A stretch of 64,000 nt of DNA from Tamarix chinensis. Its lineage: Eukaryota; Streptophyta; Magnoliopsida; Caryophyllales; Tamaricaceae. The notes below the pieces were generated by a model. It searched no databases. It was not told the origin of the DNA and worked only from the letters and a program-made list of their open reading frames with translations. This document shows, piece by piece, positions 48,006-59,982 of the stretch (positions within the stretch are counted from its first letter, which is position 1; every line of letters starts with the position of its first letter). Location of the stretch: assembly GCA_030549775.1 (NCBI GenBank), contig CM060171.1, positions 139,594,859 through 139,658,858 on the forward strand, in the 5' to 3' direction. A program made the translations under genes and the position numbers.

Positions 48006-48645
48006 TGATGAACTCAACATAAATAAAAGATTTGAAATATGATATATCTAGTGAAAGACCTAGAATCAGTACTTATCTAACTTTATTCTATTTATGCATG
48101 TATGCTTTGCTTATGAGAATTCTTGTATTATGTGTAATCTTGCTTAACTGTACCGTTACCTTACTCAGTACATAGCGTATTGATCATCTGTTTCATGGGT
48201 GCTGCTCAATCCAACGAGTAGACGACCCAGATGTTTATGTGTAGGTCGATGATGACTAGGTTGATGATTTTGTAGCTTTTGATGTGATATATGTGGAGGA
48301 GTGATTCATTCATATTAGGGTTGGGCGTAAAGTCATGTTATCCGGATGATAGTTTTTACCTGGATACCTTTTTAAACTCTTAGTTCCATGGGATCCCTTT
48401 TTAGTTATATTTTGATATTATAATCGGAGTTAATCTCCAAACACTTATTTGATGTATAAAAAGTTGTCACATCTCTTTCTAATCATGTTTTAATTTTTCT
48501 AATCATTTTGCCTTGTGATTGACGTAAGGATGGTGGGATAAGCTAGACTTATGTCAATTACAGCAGTAACACTTAAATATTTGATTATACGCTTCTGCTT
48601 AAAATGAAATATTTCAGTAGAAATTTTTGGGGGTGTTACACATAC

Positions 48646-49803
48646 ATCACATAATGTCATATACTCACTTGTAGAATATCTACTAGGAGGTTGTCTCTCT
48701 TTTATGGATCTTATCAACTGATGATGTAATGGTGGATCTACTAGTGGCTTATCTTCAACTTGACCATCATCACCACTTTCATCACCATGATCATCTTCAT
48801 CAACATCTTCTTGTATATCTCTGTCATTATTTCTATGTACAACTTCATGAAAGATTAGATCTAAGTTAACTATGTTGGTTAGAGAAGGCTTAGACTTCTC
48901 AATCTTCTCACCATCTTCCATGGTCTGATCTTTATGGAATACAACATGTCTACTTCGTATCACTTTTTTGCTAGCTAGATCCCACGATTTGTACCCAAAC
49001 TCATCCTCTGAGTACCCTAATAAAATGCATGGTCTTATCTTTGTATCAAGCTTAGATCTCTCATCTTTGGGAACACGTACATATACACTACAATCAAAGA
49101 CTCTCAAATGATCATACAAAACATATTTCTTGTCCAAAATCTCTAAGGCATATCACCATCAAGTAGGACTGAAGGGGAATGATAAATCAAATACACGGTT
49201 GTAAACATTACCTCTACTTAAAAAGAGTTTAGCATCTTTGCATAAGAGAGCATACAAAAAATTATTTCTTTGATTATATTGTTTAGTCTCTCTGCAAGCC
49301 AATTCAACAAAGGTGTCTTTGGAGTTTTCTTCTCAAGCTTGATTGCTTGTGAAATACAATACTCTTTGAATAGTCCTCTATACTCTCTGCCATTGTCATT
49401 TTTTAATCGTCTCTTTTTCAACTCTGGTCTAGAACTCTTTGAATGTCTGTAGAAACTAGTCTTCACTTTTCAACACAAAAGAACCCTCTTTTCTATAGAA
49501 ATCATTAATAAAAGTAAAAAAATATTGTACACCACTATGTGACTTCACATTCACAGAACATACATCAGTGTGAACAAGATCTAAAGCATGCTTTCTTCTA
49601 AAAAGGGGTTGTGCATGAAATGCTAGCCCGTGTTGTTTTCTAGCTAAACAATCAACACAAAGATTTAGAGATATACCTTTAACATTGAGGAAGAATTGCT
49701 TATTGGCAATCATTTGCATTCCTTTCTCACTCATGTGACCAAGCCTCTTGTGCCATGACTCAATAGAGAAATCGTCAACAAAATTTACATCTCCAATACA
49801 CAA
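48646..49803 (-). pseudogene. copia-2 integrase
   Basis: GAG-pre-integrase motif WHKRLGHMSEKGMQMIANK and a zinc-type CVDCLARK (49760-49620). Core begins LDLVHTDVCSVNVKSHSGVQ with FFTFINDFY (49580-49500). The second Asp is in LKNDNGREY (49410), and the Glu region is altered (TPLLNWLAERLNN, 49330). C-terminal segment DHLRVFDCSVYVRVPKDERS and LLGYSEDEFGYKSWD (49120-48990), followed by an acidic linker to 48660. A frameshift lies near 49200. Confidence 0.92.
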
Positions 49804-51040
49804 CTTTGTTTACATCACATAGAGAGATCTTTACTTTGTAGTCTTAGCTAAGATCAAGTTTCCTTTGGCAAGATTCCATTTCCCATCACAGAAATGACTA
49901 GAATATCTAGCATCATTGACCATCCTGACATAAATCAAATTCAATTTGACTTCAGGAACATGTCTAACTTTTCTCAACTCAAGCTTGAACCTAGTGGGAC
50001 TCTCTAAATAAACTATACCCATACCAATGATCTTGGATGATCCATCATTTCCCATTCTCAAATAGCCATAATCACTGCTAATGTAGAATGATAAGTACTC
50101 CCTATGTGAAGTAAGATGATATTAAGCACCTAAGTTAATGACCTATGTGCAATTGGCACGTGCAAGGTTCAAACAACCATGATCACTTACAAAGAATAAT
50201 TCTTCAATTGTTGCTACTACAGTGGTTCCTTTCTTAATCAACTTCTTACAAAGAACTTTATCTATTTTCATCTTTTTACAATTTTTTGAATATGGCCAGA
50301 CTTTTTACAATAGTGACAAATGATCTTAACTCTTGATGTTGATCTCCCCCTAAACTTGTCCCTATCATGAGAATTTTTGTACTTGCTTCTTCCTTAGTTG
50401 TTGTCATGAACCACATTGGCCCCTAACTTGCTGGAGTAGCTTAAATCCTTCTTTATGGTATCTTCATTTAATGGAATAGGTTTGATAATATTCATTGTTA
50501 TTGTACCATTTGGAGCATAATTACTAAGAAAGACAAGAAAAGTATTGTGACTATCAGGTAACGAGGATAGTAGTAACAAATCTCGCAATTCGTCATCTAA
50601 TTTCATTTTCATTGTAGCTAATTGATTTACCGTTCCCTAGAAATAATTTAAATTTACCACTATACCATTGCCATTTTTATACTCCAACTTACTAGTTTTC
50701 TCATCAAGAAGGCTTCACTCATGGTAATAGTCTATCCATGCATCTTCTCTAACTTTTCCAAAAGTTTAAAGGCATTTGTGTCATTAGCCACATGTTGGAG
50801 CACACTTTCATCAATAACTTATCTAATTGTGCCTACAGATTTCTAGTTCAAAATTTTCCACTCATTCTCATTTTTATTGGTTGGCATCTCCTTAGATGTA
50901 ATGGGTTCATGTAAGTACTTCACGTAAAAGATGTCTTCCATACAGGTTTTACAATGGTAATACATTTCTAAATCCAACATGATCATCCCAGACACAATAG
51001 TCTTATCAACTATCTTAAATGACACACAAATTACACCCAA
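49804..51040 (-). pseudogene. copia-2 gag and protease
   Basis: gag begins near 51040 and includes LDDELRDLLLLSSLPDSHNT (50600-50540). A zinc knuckle CHYCKKSGHIQKIVK at about 50320-50275 has lost its last Cys. Protease region: a GAYYHLTSHREYLSF-like stretch and MGNDGSSKIIGMGIVYLES (50070-50010), then VRHVPEVKLNLIYVRMV. The D-S/T-G site is damaged (read IVDLGAYYH). Several stops. Confidence 0.85.
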
Positions 51041-51053
51041 AGATTAACAACCA

Positions 51054-51066
51054 GACTTTGAAACCA
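51054..51066 (-). other. copia-2 primer binding site
   Basis: Minus TGGTTTCAAAGTC, close to TGGTATCAGAGCC, just inside the 5' LTR. Confidence 0.75.
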
Positions 51067-51069
51067 CTT

Positions 51070-51824
51070 TATTAGAAAAAAGTTTAAGCAATAAAGCAAC
51101 AATTAGACAATAACAATAATGGGTAAAATGCCCAAATATAAAGTATATAATGATTTACGTGGAAAAGCTTCAATGTGGGAAAACAACCATGGGATCATAA
51201 ACTAATGATCTTATCTTCCACTATTCAACAATTATCAAGTGGATACACTATACAATCATATCTAGATAAAACTAGAGACATCAAAGATCATCCTTAGAAC
51301 ACTAATTACACACTTTCACCAAATTCATATAAAAGACATTTGGGAAAATTTTATCCTATTAGACAGCTTAAAATAACATCTAAAAGATTATATTTGAATC
51401 AAATGGTGGCAGGAACAACATACTAAAATTCCACTTCAATAGGAGGTCATTTGGTCATCGATTAGGGCAAGAAAAGAGGTTTTTGATGCCTTTGGTTGAA
51501 AATAAACTTCTCCTCTCTAACTTTATTTCTTTTATGTGTTAAATGTGTTTATAAAATGAATTTCCACCCTTTTATTCATCACTAATCATCCTTATATTAA
51601 TAAAGCAAAACTAGTGGATTAGCTTTTAACACGAGTAGTATATGTCCATTAAACATCCACTAAATGGTAACACTTAAACCTCTGCATTCCATTTCATATT
51701 TTTTGTTCATAGATCTTCAAATTCCTCTATTAATCTGCCATAAATACCCCTATTAAACTTTCACATTAAACATACCCATTTAATCTTCCATTCATAATGT
51801 AGGAGGGAAATTTATAATATATCA
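51070..51824 (-). repeat. copia-2 5' LTR
   Basis: Pairs with 43041-43787. In minus orientation begins TGATATATTATAAATTTCCC. Right edge defined by loss of similarity after 51824. Confidence 0.87.
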
Positions 51825-52744
51825 TTCTCTGAGATTGGTGCTCTAGATGTAACGAGGATTTTGTGAATTAGTATTAAACCAAAAACTCTAAGCTGGTAGT
51901 TTTTTTTTGGTTTTGTTATGTCTATCAATGATTAAAATAGAGTTATTTGTTGGTTAAAAATTTTATGGGGAGAGTGAGAACGATGTAGCTTCCTCAATGT
52001 CCAATTATAATGTTAGATAAATAAAATTGATGGGTATAGAACTTGAAGATTTGCAATATGAATCAGTTTTCTATGAATAGAGTGTATGGTAATTATATTG
52101 GTTGGTTTCTGAAATGATTTTGCATAACTTGTTTAATGTGTCTTTCAATATTTTTGAAAGGATGGTATTTTGGTGTGCATCATATGATATGATTAGTTGG
52201 CTAAGGCATTATAATGAGAATGGCGGTGAGTAGCTTGTTGTTATCATTTTGTAGTTTGTTCACCCAATGAATTTTTGGGGTAATTTGTTTTGATAGCTTT
52301 TTTTTGTACTAACTATATGATATATGTGTATATGTGTGTATTATACAGTAATATATTATTTTTCCATTTATAGATTAATAATACTCATGTAAGTAGAGTT
52401 TTAGTCTCTATAATGTATCATATAACTAAAATAATCATGAATGATGTAACCAATGATTTTTGGGAAAGCCTTATGTCATTTGGTTTTGTATAAAGTCATT
52501 CCACTAGTTAGATGTCGAATAAATAAACTTTAGTATGCTTTTAGGTGCAAATTAGAGTTTTATAACAATATATGACTTAACTCGAAATGAGGATTGTATC
52601 GAGTCATGGTAATAAATGTATATTATTTTTTTAACATGATATGTTTGTGTCTTTTCAGTTTTAAGTTATGTGGGTTAACTTTATTTAATTTTGAATGAAA
52701 AGTTGGTAAATTATAGATTTGTGGGGTTATAAAAGAGATTTAAG
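51825..52744. other. AT-rich stretch, possible upstream part of the Helitron RPA-like gene
   Basis: No domain recognised. It probably contains introns or decayed exons of the RPA-like gene that follows. Confidence 0.3.
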
Positions 52745-53340
52745 TTTGCTCCATATAATTGGCGTTACTTTCTATGTAATAATTGCAATAAGAAAGTGAC
52801 AGATTGTGACAATAAATTATATTGTGATACCTATAACAAGTATGATGTAGATGTAATGGCTAAGTATCTATCTTTTATATTTATTTTATTAATATTTAAC
52901 ATATAGGTATCTAACCATGTCAATTAATATGGTTTGCAACATAGATTTAACATCTTGCATCAATTCCATTTTTATGCTTCACTTCCCCCTCCCCTCTCTA
53001 CACATATGGTAAAAGCTTTGTTATAGGAAACAACTCTTAAAATTTGTCTAATTTTATGAGATAAAGAGGGTGTAAGACTATTTGGAGAAAAAGAAGTGAT
53101 TTCAATAAGGATGTCATAGTATGCTACTCACATCTTATAAATGTTTTAGACATGTGATTGTGTTTTTTCCCTGATTGATCCTAAGCGAGTTTTGTGGCAT
53201 GTGTATAGTTGGCCTATAATGAAGGTCCCATTTGAGGTGTTAATTTTGATTGGTCAATAGTTTTTGTTCTTGGTTGAAGTTAAAGATAAACAATAAAGTA
53301 TATATTCAGTTAGTAAATTATCCTCTAATCATAATGAATT
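52745..53340 (+). pseudogene. RPA1-like (replication protein A) fragment, Helitron-associated
   Basis: Plus frame APYNWRYFLCNNCNKKVTDC then NKLYCDTYNKYDVDV (about 52752-52850) matches the zinc ribbon of the RPA large-subunit C-terminal domain (C-x2-C ... YC-x2-C, last Cys here Tyr). A later exon-like piece at about 53235-53340 reads FLFLVEVKDKQ then YSVSKLSSNHNELRIYDL, resembling the next strand set of that OB fold. RPA binds single-stranded DNA. Plant Helitrons often carry such a gene beside RepHel, and RepHel remnants follow here on the same strand. Confidence 0.65.
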
Positions 53341-55238
53341 GAGGATATACGATCTAAAGTATAGGGTTGTCATGTTATTGCTATTATTGTATTATATTAT
53401 CAGTGCCATTAATAATGTTTTACTAATATTTCGTTAACTTAGTTATTGAAGTGGATATTTTATATTTGATTTTTTTAGTGGAATAGTTACTGATATTTGA
53501 AGTTACAATGGATTTGGTAGTTATTTTGAGCATGTGATTTTCTCTTAGGGACAATCAGCAAAAATGGACAAGGTATATTAATTCTAAAAGTCATTGTCTA
53601 CTAATTAATATATGTCTACTTATTAAACCTTTTCTGACTTTTGTAAATGGATTTATTTGCTTTTGTACAAGGTGTGGGCCAAAAAATTTTGGTATGGCAT
53701 GCAGTTATATTGGGAGTAAGGTTATATTTATTAGGATAGAGTTGTAGAGGTCAATTCAATCATTTTTAGATTATGGCTTTGATGGCATCAAGCAAGCTAT
53801 CCCAAGTAATGACATTAGGTTGTCGTAGGTAAATATGGTTCCACATAACATGTAATAAAGAAGTGGTATAACTTCTTACTTGCAATAGATGCAACTAAAA
53901 GACGGAGCCCTACAAAGATGACATAGGTGTATATATTTTAAGTTACTCTTTATTGTTAGTCTTTTGTACATGTGTTTGTAACATGATATGGAGGTAAGTA
54001 TTTCTCCACATCGTAGCTTCATATTGGTTATAAAAGAAGTCTCAGTATTTTCACAACTCTTTTGTATGTAGTATGTTTCTTTGCCATGTGATATCTTCCC
54101 TAACAATAATAAATACTTTACAAAACCAAGTAAGTAAGTAACCTATATAACTTGGAGTTCTATTTGAAATATTGTAATCATTCGCATAATACACATTTGA
54201 AAGTCTTTATAGCATCTTGGGTGATAAAACTATACCTTTTCCCATTTTATTCTGCTTATAAACCACATCCTAAAGTCTCAATTAGTACCTAAATTAATCA
54301 AATATTATAATAGTTTATATTCATATGGGCGATAAAAAAATTACTCTAGAAATTTAATTTCCAACTAGTACTTATGATTATGTGATAAAGTGGCTTAATA
54401 AAACATTGTTAAGCTAAAGCTTTTTGGAAAATATTAGGTCATAAAATTATTACAATGATTACGTATTAAAAAATCATTTATTCTTAGAGTACTATTTTAG
54501 TTATGAAATGGTACAAATAATAGTATCTTGAAATGAAGAAACAAATGACAATATATTAATTGGAAATTAGTAGTTACAAATTTGCTTTTAGTTCTCATGT
54601 TTCTATATATATATATTTCACTTCTATTGATTAAAGTACCAGTGGAAGAGATTATTTATTTGACAAATTCAAGCAACAATTAAGGGTAAATCTTACTTTT
54701 TTCAACTATTTGTTAAAGTTGTTCCTTTTTTTCTCTATTTTTGTTTTTTAGCTAATGATGTATATTTGAATAACATTAGTGGCTTAAGAGTGATAAATTT
54801 AATTATAGTTAACCAATTTTTTCCATAATGTATCAACTGTAATGGCTATTACATAGGGAATATGAAAGAAACTTGATATTCACATAACAAAGTAGTGTGT
54901 TTAGAACAACAACTAAAAGCATGATGAACGAGGATGACAACTGCAATAAATACTTTATTTTTCTAGTCTACTAATAACTCAAACCACCTTCTTTTACAAT
55001 GATATTATAGCAGGTGGACTCTTCATATTTCTTCTCTGTTATAGCAATTCCCACTTCTCTTTGCCGTCATATAGCAACCATGAGGAAGCTAACAAAATTA
55101 ACAAAAATTACATAGAATAGAGAAAAAATTGCAGAGAACCCATTAAGTGGTAAGCTGCTTTTATCCATTCTTTTTGTTTTATGGTTTCAATGGTTGAAAA
55201 TGTGTTATTATAGCTACCTCCATGGAGTTTTTACCAAG
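53341..55238. other. AT-rich spacer, nothing recognised
   Basis: Short frames on both strands, none with domain character. Probably Helitron interior or introns. Confidence 0.35.
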
Positions 55239-55242
55239 GCAA

Positions 55243-56702
55243 TCAATATTTGTTTTGATGATAACAAACTCAATTATGAATTTAACTTATCTTTTTAAGT
55301 GTGCATGTGTATCATAGCAAAAAGTGAAGTATTCAACACTTAACTAAGTCAAGGAGTGCTAAGGAGATCAAGTTTACAAATTATATCCCAGGCAAAATCC
55401 AAAGATCAACAAGGATGAAAGAATAAGACTCTAGCTTTAAGTACTTCAATTTCATATGTTTAATACACAAACCATGAAGAGATAAACAAGAGTGCTTAAG
55501 ATTCCAAGACTCGAGCTTTAAAGAGTATGTTACAGTCTTAGATTTTATGTACATATGATTTACATATTGAGCACTTGGATGTTTCAATGATTTTATATTT
55601 CTAATCCTATTCAAAAATTAGTTTGAAAGATCTTAAAGAAATTTCATGCATAAAAAAATATTTTCAATTATTTGTGCAAAATATTTTCTTAAATTGATTT
55701 TATTTTAAGTATTTTTACATATAATCTGACTTGAAAAATTCACCATAAATTCTATAGACATTATTTTTGGATTAATAATAACTAATTGGAAATCTCAAGA
55801 TGTTTACTTTGCAGTAAAAAAGACGCACTCAATTAGAGATTTGTAGCTCAAGTTATAATATTTTTTGTAAAGATGCGCAATATTGAAAACTAATCGACTG
55901 GTTTTAAACCCATTGAAAGATTTAAAAACCAATCGAATGATCTGGACATTTTAAAGATTTTTTTTTACCTATTTTAATTCGACCATTGGAGCACTTTTTA
56001 CATCTAGAGGCTAGTGCCGATTTTTTTCATCTTTTATTACTATAAATAAGAGTTGTTAGACTTTAATAAACATCAATCAAGCTAGAAAAACTCTTCTATA
56101 GTCATCATTTTCATATCTTACAAAGAATTAAAGAGAGTTTTATTTTACACTTTTAAATCCAAATCGAACTTATCTAGTGCTCAATTTTTTCTTCATATTT
56201 AGATAGAGTGCCTATACACTTGTAATTATTATTTTTCTAGCTAGATAAAAATCTTCATTAGTGATTAATCACTTTCATATGCTATCTAGTGAATATTATT
56301 ATTGTATTCATTCAAACTCATCATCTCAAACACAAGTGAAGAGTGGTATGTTGTCTAGCATTCCTAAAAGAGGTCATTGAGAATGTAGTCTCATAAACCT
56401 AGAGATGATAACTAGGCAAAGTGTAAATTATCTCCTAGAGAGTCATTGAGATTGTAGACTCGTAAACCAAGAGAGGAGTGATCATCATCAAACACACACT
56501 ATAAATAAAGAGAGATTTAAATCCAAAAGGTAAAACCTTTTGGTAGTGGATGTAGAGAAACATTGTAGAGTTTCTTAAACCATCATAAATTGCTTGTTTA
56601 TTGGTTACCATCCTTCTACTTATTTCTCACAAAATTTCAATTTGGTATTATTATTATAAAATACTCTATTCACCCCTTTTAGAGTATCCATACGATCTTT
56701 CA
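55243..56702 (+). mobile_element. solo LTR of a copia (SIRE-like) element
   Basis: 1460 bp beginning TCAATATTTGTTTTGATGAT and ending ATTCACCCCTTTTAGAGTATCCATACGATCTTTCA-like, with GCAA on both sides (55239-55242 and 56703-56706). The TTTGTTTTGATGATAACAAA opening and the CTATTCACCCC close are typical of SIRE/Maximus-type copia LTRs. No second LTR or internal domain is near. It interrupts the sequence that carries the duplicated unit at 56757-57243. The duplication is 4 bp rather than 5, so boundaries are tentative. Confidence 0.55.
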
Positions 56703-56756
56703 GCAAGTCAAACATGCCTTTATTTTTTGTTATATACATGGTAGCAGTTTTGACAT

Positions 56757-57243
56757 CATATTTTGATTTGTATTGTTCTATCTTATTTAATAAAACTTCC
56801 ACCTAGGAAATAAGCTAGACTTAACTTATATATTTTACCATGCGTGTACCTTTATTGGGTTTATTTTGCCACCATGATATACAAAATCCACAGGTTTAAT
56901 GGTTTTATTCATGCAATCATAGGACACTACTCTAGGCATATGCTTTGCAGAAAGTTGATAATTTCTTATTTTATATCTTCTAATACCACATATGAGACAT
57001 CATCTTTTGATTTGTATTGTTCTATCTTATTTAATAAACCTTCCACATAGGAAACAAGCTAGACTTAACTTATATATTTTACCATGCGCGTACCTTTATT
57101 GGGTTTATTTTGTCACCATGACATACAAAATCCACAAGTTCAATGGTTTTATTTATGCAATCATAGGACACTACTCTAGGCATATGCTTTGTAGAAAGTT
57201 GATAATTTCTTATTTTATATCTTCTAATACCACATATGAGACA
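56757..57243. repeat. tandem duplication of a roughly 241-bp unit
   Basis: Two near-identical copies (from about 56757 and 56998), sharing TTTGATTTGTATTGTTCTAT and ACTACTCTAGGCATATGCTT. On minus each copy preserves KHMPRVVSYDC, then NKTI and INPIKV in one frame, and flanking pieces (ILAGGHTVSYVVLEDIK) look protein-like. Not recognised. Confidence 0.75.
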
Positions 57244-57249
57244 GTATGT

Positions 57250-58139
57250 CCACCAGCTAAAATTTTGATGTACTACGTATTCATAGTAGCAAGACTAGCT
57301 CAGTGTAAGGTCTAGTTTCTAAAATTTATTAATATTTGCATAAGTGAAATTCAGATCGTGCAGGATCAAATTCAAATAAGGTCACACACTCGGATAGTAT
57401 ATATTCTCATTGTAGAACTCCATCAACCATATTGCCATTTATGGGCATCACAGATAATATGTCTAATTTTACTCTTTTAATGTGCGTGTACGCAAACACA
57501 CACATTCATGTATGTATAAGATTTTTTGTTCCTAAATATGTATATATGTAATCCTTAATTACGACAATGTTTTTAAGGCAAACACCTCCATCTATACTCA
57601 ATGATGCATTGCCTTAATTAAGTAAGGGATGTTAAAAATCACATGAAAATTCCAAGCCACTTAATGTACAATAAAGTATCGTTAGGTTGAAAGGGACACA
57701 AATTCATCTTCAAAACCAAAACTCTCCATGTTTTATATACGATGATCGTATACATCTTCTTAACAAATTTGGACAGCATTTCAATGCTAGTAAGATAATT
57801 GGTAGATTTTTGATTAATTTTCTTAGTTATGTTTGTCATCGAAATTGCTCAGTGATGTTCTTGGAATGAAATTTTTGTTGTTGTTGTTATATATGACTAA
57901 GCCTCTCTACTAACCACAAGAATCCATGATTATTGTGTTGCCTTAATAATGTTAAATAGAGCGTCCTCAAATTATTTTAGTTATATGATATATGGTAGTA
58001 AGTTGCTGTAATTTGAAGGCTCTCGATTTAGTTTATACCCGTATATAATCTTTTATTTGGTTAATATGTGTTCATAGATTTTTCAAGTTTTTATTGAGCC
58101 TCGACATTTAATCTATAATAGGTCTATGCATTCCTATTT
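57250..58139. other. AT-rich spacer, nothing recognised
   Basis: No domain seen. Contains a short TTG microsatellite (57872-57888). Confidence 0.35.
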
Positions 58140-58994
58140 AGGTTAAAGCTCAACTACCTTTGGATCTAGCAATGCATCACTTTTAGACATGAATAATATG
58201 AATTTGAAGCATACCCCCACTACTTTAGAGGCCGAACAATCACCAAGTTTAGAAGATAATAAAACTACTTCTACGCTTGAAGATGGTTAGGCACAAAAAA
58301 CAAAGGTAGTGATTACTTAATATTTTGTCTTCTCTTATAGTATTACTATATTTCTATGCATTATTTGGCCATTGTTAATGCTTATGGTATTTTCTTCATC
58401 ATTTGTGTGTGTATGATTTTTATACAAGTGACAACAACAATAAAGGTGATTTCTTAACTCCATCGTAAATCACTTTTATTTTATATGAATATAAGTTTTT
58501 AGTTTCACAATGTATTAATTTCCTTTTCATTATGGTTATTCCATTTCTTATGTTCATATACCTTGATTGGTAAAATATTATTGGAGCTAATTCAATTGGT
58601 ATTATTGTTAAATGATATATGTGCCAATATAATAATCAAATTTGTTATGTCTGCGTGAGATTATTATTATATTTACTCATTGTTTCATTTCTATATTCAT
58701 ATAATATTAGGATATTAGTGACTTGGCATATAAGTGCCAATTTTTTGGTGCTTTCTTTTGTTATGATGAACATTTACACAAAAAATCATTCATTTAGAAG
58801 TTCAATGTATGGTTGATGTTTCTTTTAAGGTGAACTTCAAGTGCCACCTATTAAGAGTCCACCAACTATGTTACGTGATCTAATATATGGGAGGAATGAT
58901 TGGAACAAACAATTCTAATAGAATGTACACTCATGTAATAACATGTTTTCCTTCACTTCAAACGACAAGAAGATTGAACCTAGCTTTAAAAAGG
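58140..58994 (+). pseudogene. Helitron RepHel N-terminal exons (fragment)
   Basis: The better exon is 58830-58994 (acceptor TTTTAAG, donor GGTAAGT). It reads LRDLIYGRNDWNKQF, two stops, then NNMFSFTSNDKKIEPSFKKG. This matches the conserved 'SYNxMFAFTSxGGK' block that precedes the Rep domain in plant Helitron proteins. The stretch at 58140-58290 (SSNASLLDMNNMNLK, Thr/Glu/Ser-rich) may be an earlier low-complexity exon; that part is less sure. Confidence 0.6.
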
Positions 58995-59982
58995 GTAAGT
59001 CTCCTCCAATTTTTTCGTTTTCATAGGAAAAATTACAATCCATGTTTGCAAGATTGTTAGAATTAGAATTCTATTTAGAATCGATAAGGGAAACCATAAT
59101 ATAATCATAGTATCATATCGTATGCCTCAATATACTTATATACTATAAATATCATAATTTAAGTTAAAAAACACTAAAAACTCATTATTAAGCTCTTAGT
59201 TGGTCGCGAATTAAATTGTAACAAGTAAAAAGCAATACAAATTGTCAATTATATGTATACAAAAAAATGTTATTATATGGATCGTGCACAGAAACAAAGC
59301 TAACAATATCACAAAAGAAAATAAAAAGGATAAATATAAGCTAAATAGAAATTAATATATAAATAGAGTTTGGATTTTTTACAAGTATTTTTCTTTTCAA
59401 TAATCGACTTTGCTAATATCTTACCTGTGTTTCCTTCACATTGGTTGGTGTTTAATATATAGTATATATAAAATAATAGAGTTAATGATCAGAGTTAAAG
59501 GACAAAACATAATAGAAATAAGAGGGCAAATAGATTTTAAGGTAAACAGATAAAAAAATTATAGTTGATATGTAGGATTTTATAACTCTACCTAGGATCA
59601 TAAGATTCCATTAATTCTACTTAGGATCATAAGATTTTATCATGATTCTACTGCTTTGAAATTATACTTAGGATCATTGATCATTTTGTGACTACGGCTT
59701 TGAAATTATACTTAGGATCATTGATCATTTTGTGACTTTTGAATCATAAAATATGAATTGAGAGCTCAACATCTATACATGCTTGGGATTGGCTCTTTAA
59801 TAAGCAAGCCTAGGAATAGGGTTTATACTTAGCTTTTTTGACTAAATGAGAAAGTTGAGTTGAGCCTTTATTAATCTAAATTGAATTGGTTTGTGGGTCA
59901 GTTTGGCTCGCTAACAATGCAGGGCAGGGATATCTTAGTTGAGACATAATATAGAAATTTGAAGGGGGAAAATAAGTCACAC
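58995..59982. other. AT-rich stretch, probably a Helitron-gene intron
   Basis: Lies between a good 5' splice site and the TRIM. Contains a direct duplication of about 45 bp (TTTGAAATTATACTTAGGAT and onward, at about 59653-59694 and 59699-59740). No gene recognised. Confidence 0.4.

Larger units (their letters stand above)
45723..48640 (-). mobile_element. element F: solo-LTR-like element of the TGTAAYACCC family, reversed
   Basis: 2918 bp. The conserved start is at the right (complement TGTAACACCCCCAAAAATTT, then TTTTAAGCAGAAGCG), the end at the left (TATAATACCC). Flanks are CATAA (45718-45722) and CATAC (48641-48645), one mismatch. It splits copia-2 between integrase and RT. Minisatellite at 47590-48005, GTGCA cluster at 46815-47035, CTT microsatellite at 46167-46280. 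Confidence 0.83.
43041..51824 (-). mobile_element. Ty1/copia LTR retrotransposon 2, decayed and twice interrupted
   Basis: LTRs of about 750 bp at about 43041-43787 and 51070-51824 share long matches such as GGATCATAAACTAATGATCT-like strings. In minus orientation: PBS (51066-51054), gag, protease, integrase, [element F], RT, [MITE], RNase H, polypurine tract (43800-43792), LTR. The outer boundary at the left is approximate and no target duplication was found, so a flank may have been lost. Stops and frameshifts occur in all domains. Confidence 0.92.

Noticed and set aside
2940..48640. Elements A-F as Mutator-like or CACTA DNA transposons
   Set aside because: The ends form an inverted repeat and B could be read with a 9-bp duplication, but a TG...CA reading gives 5-bp duplications in all six cases, with a single mismatch only in F; CACTA ends and 3-bp duplications are absent.
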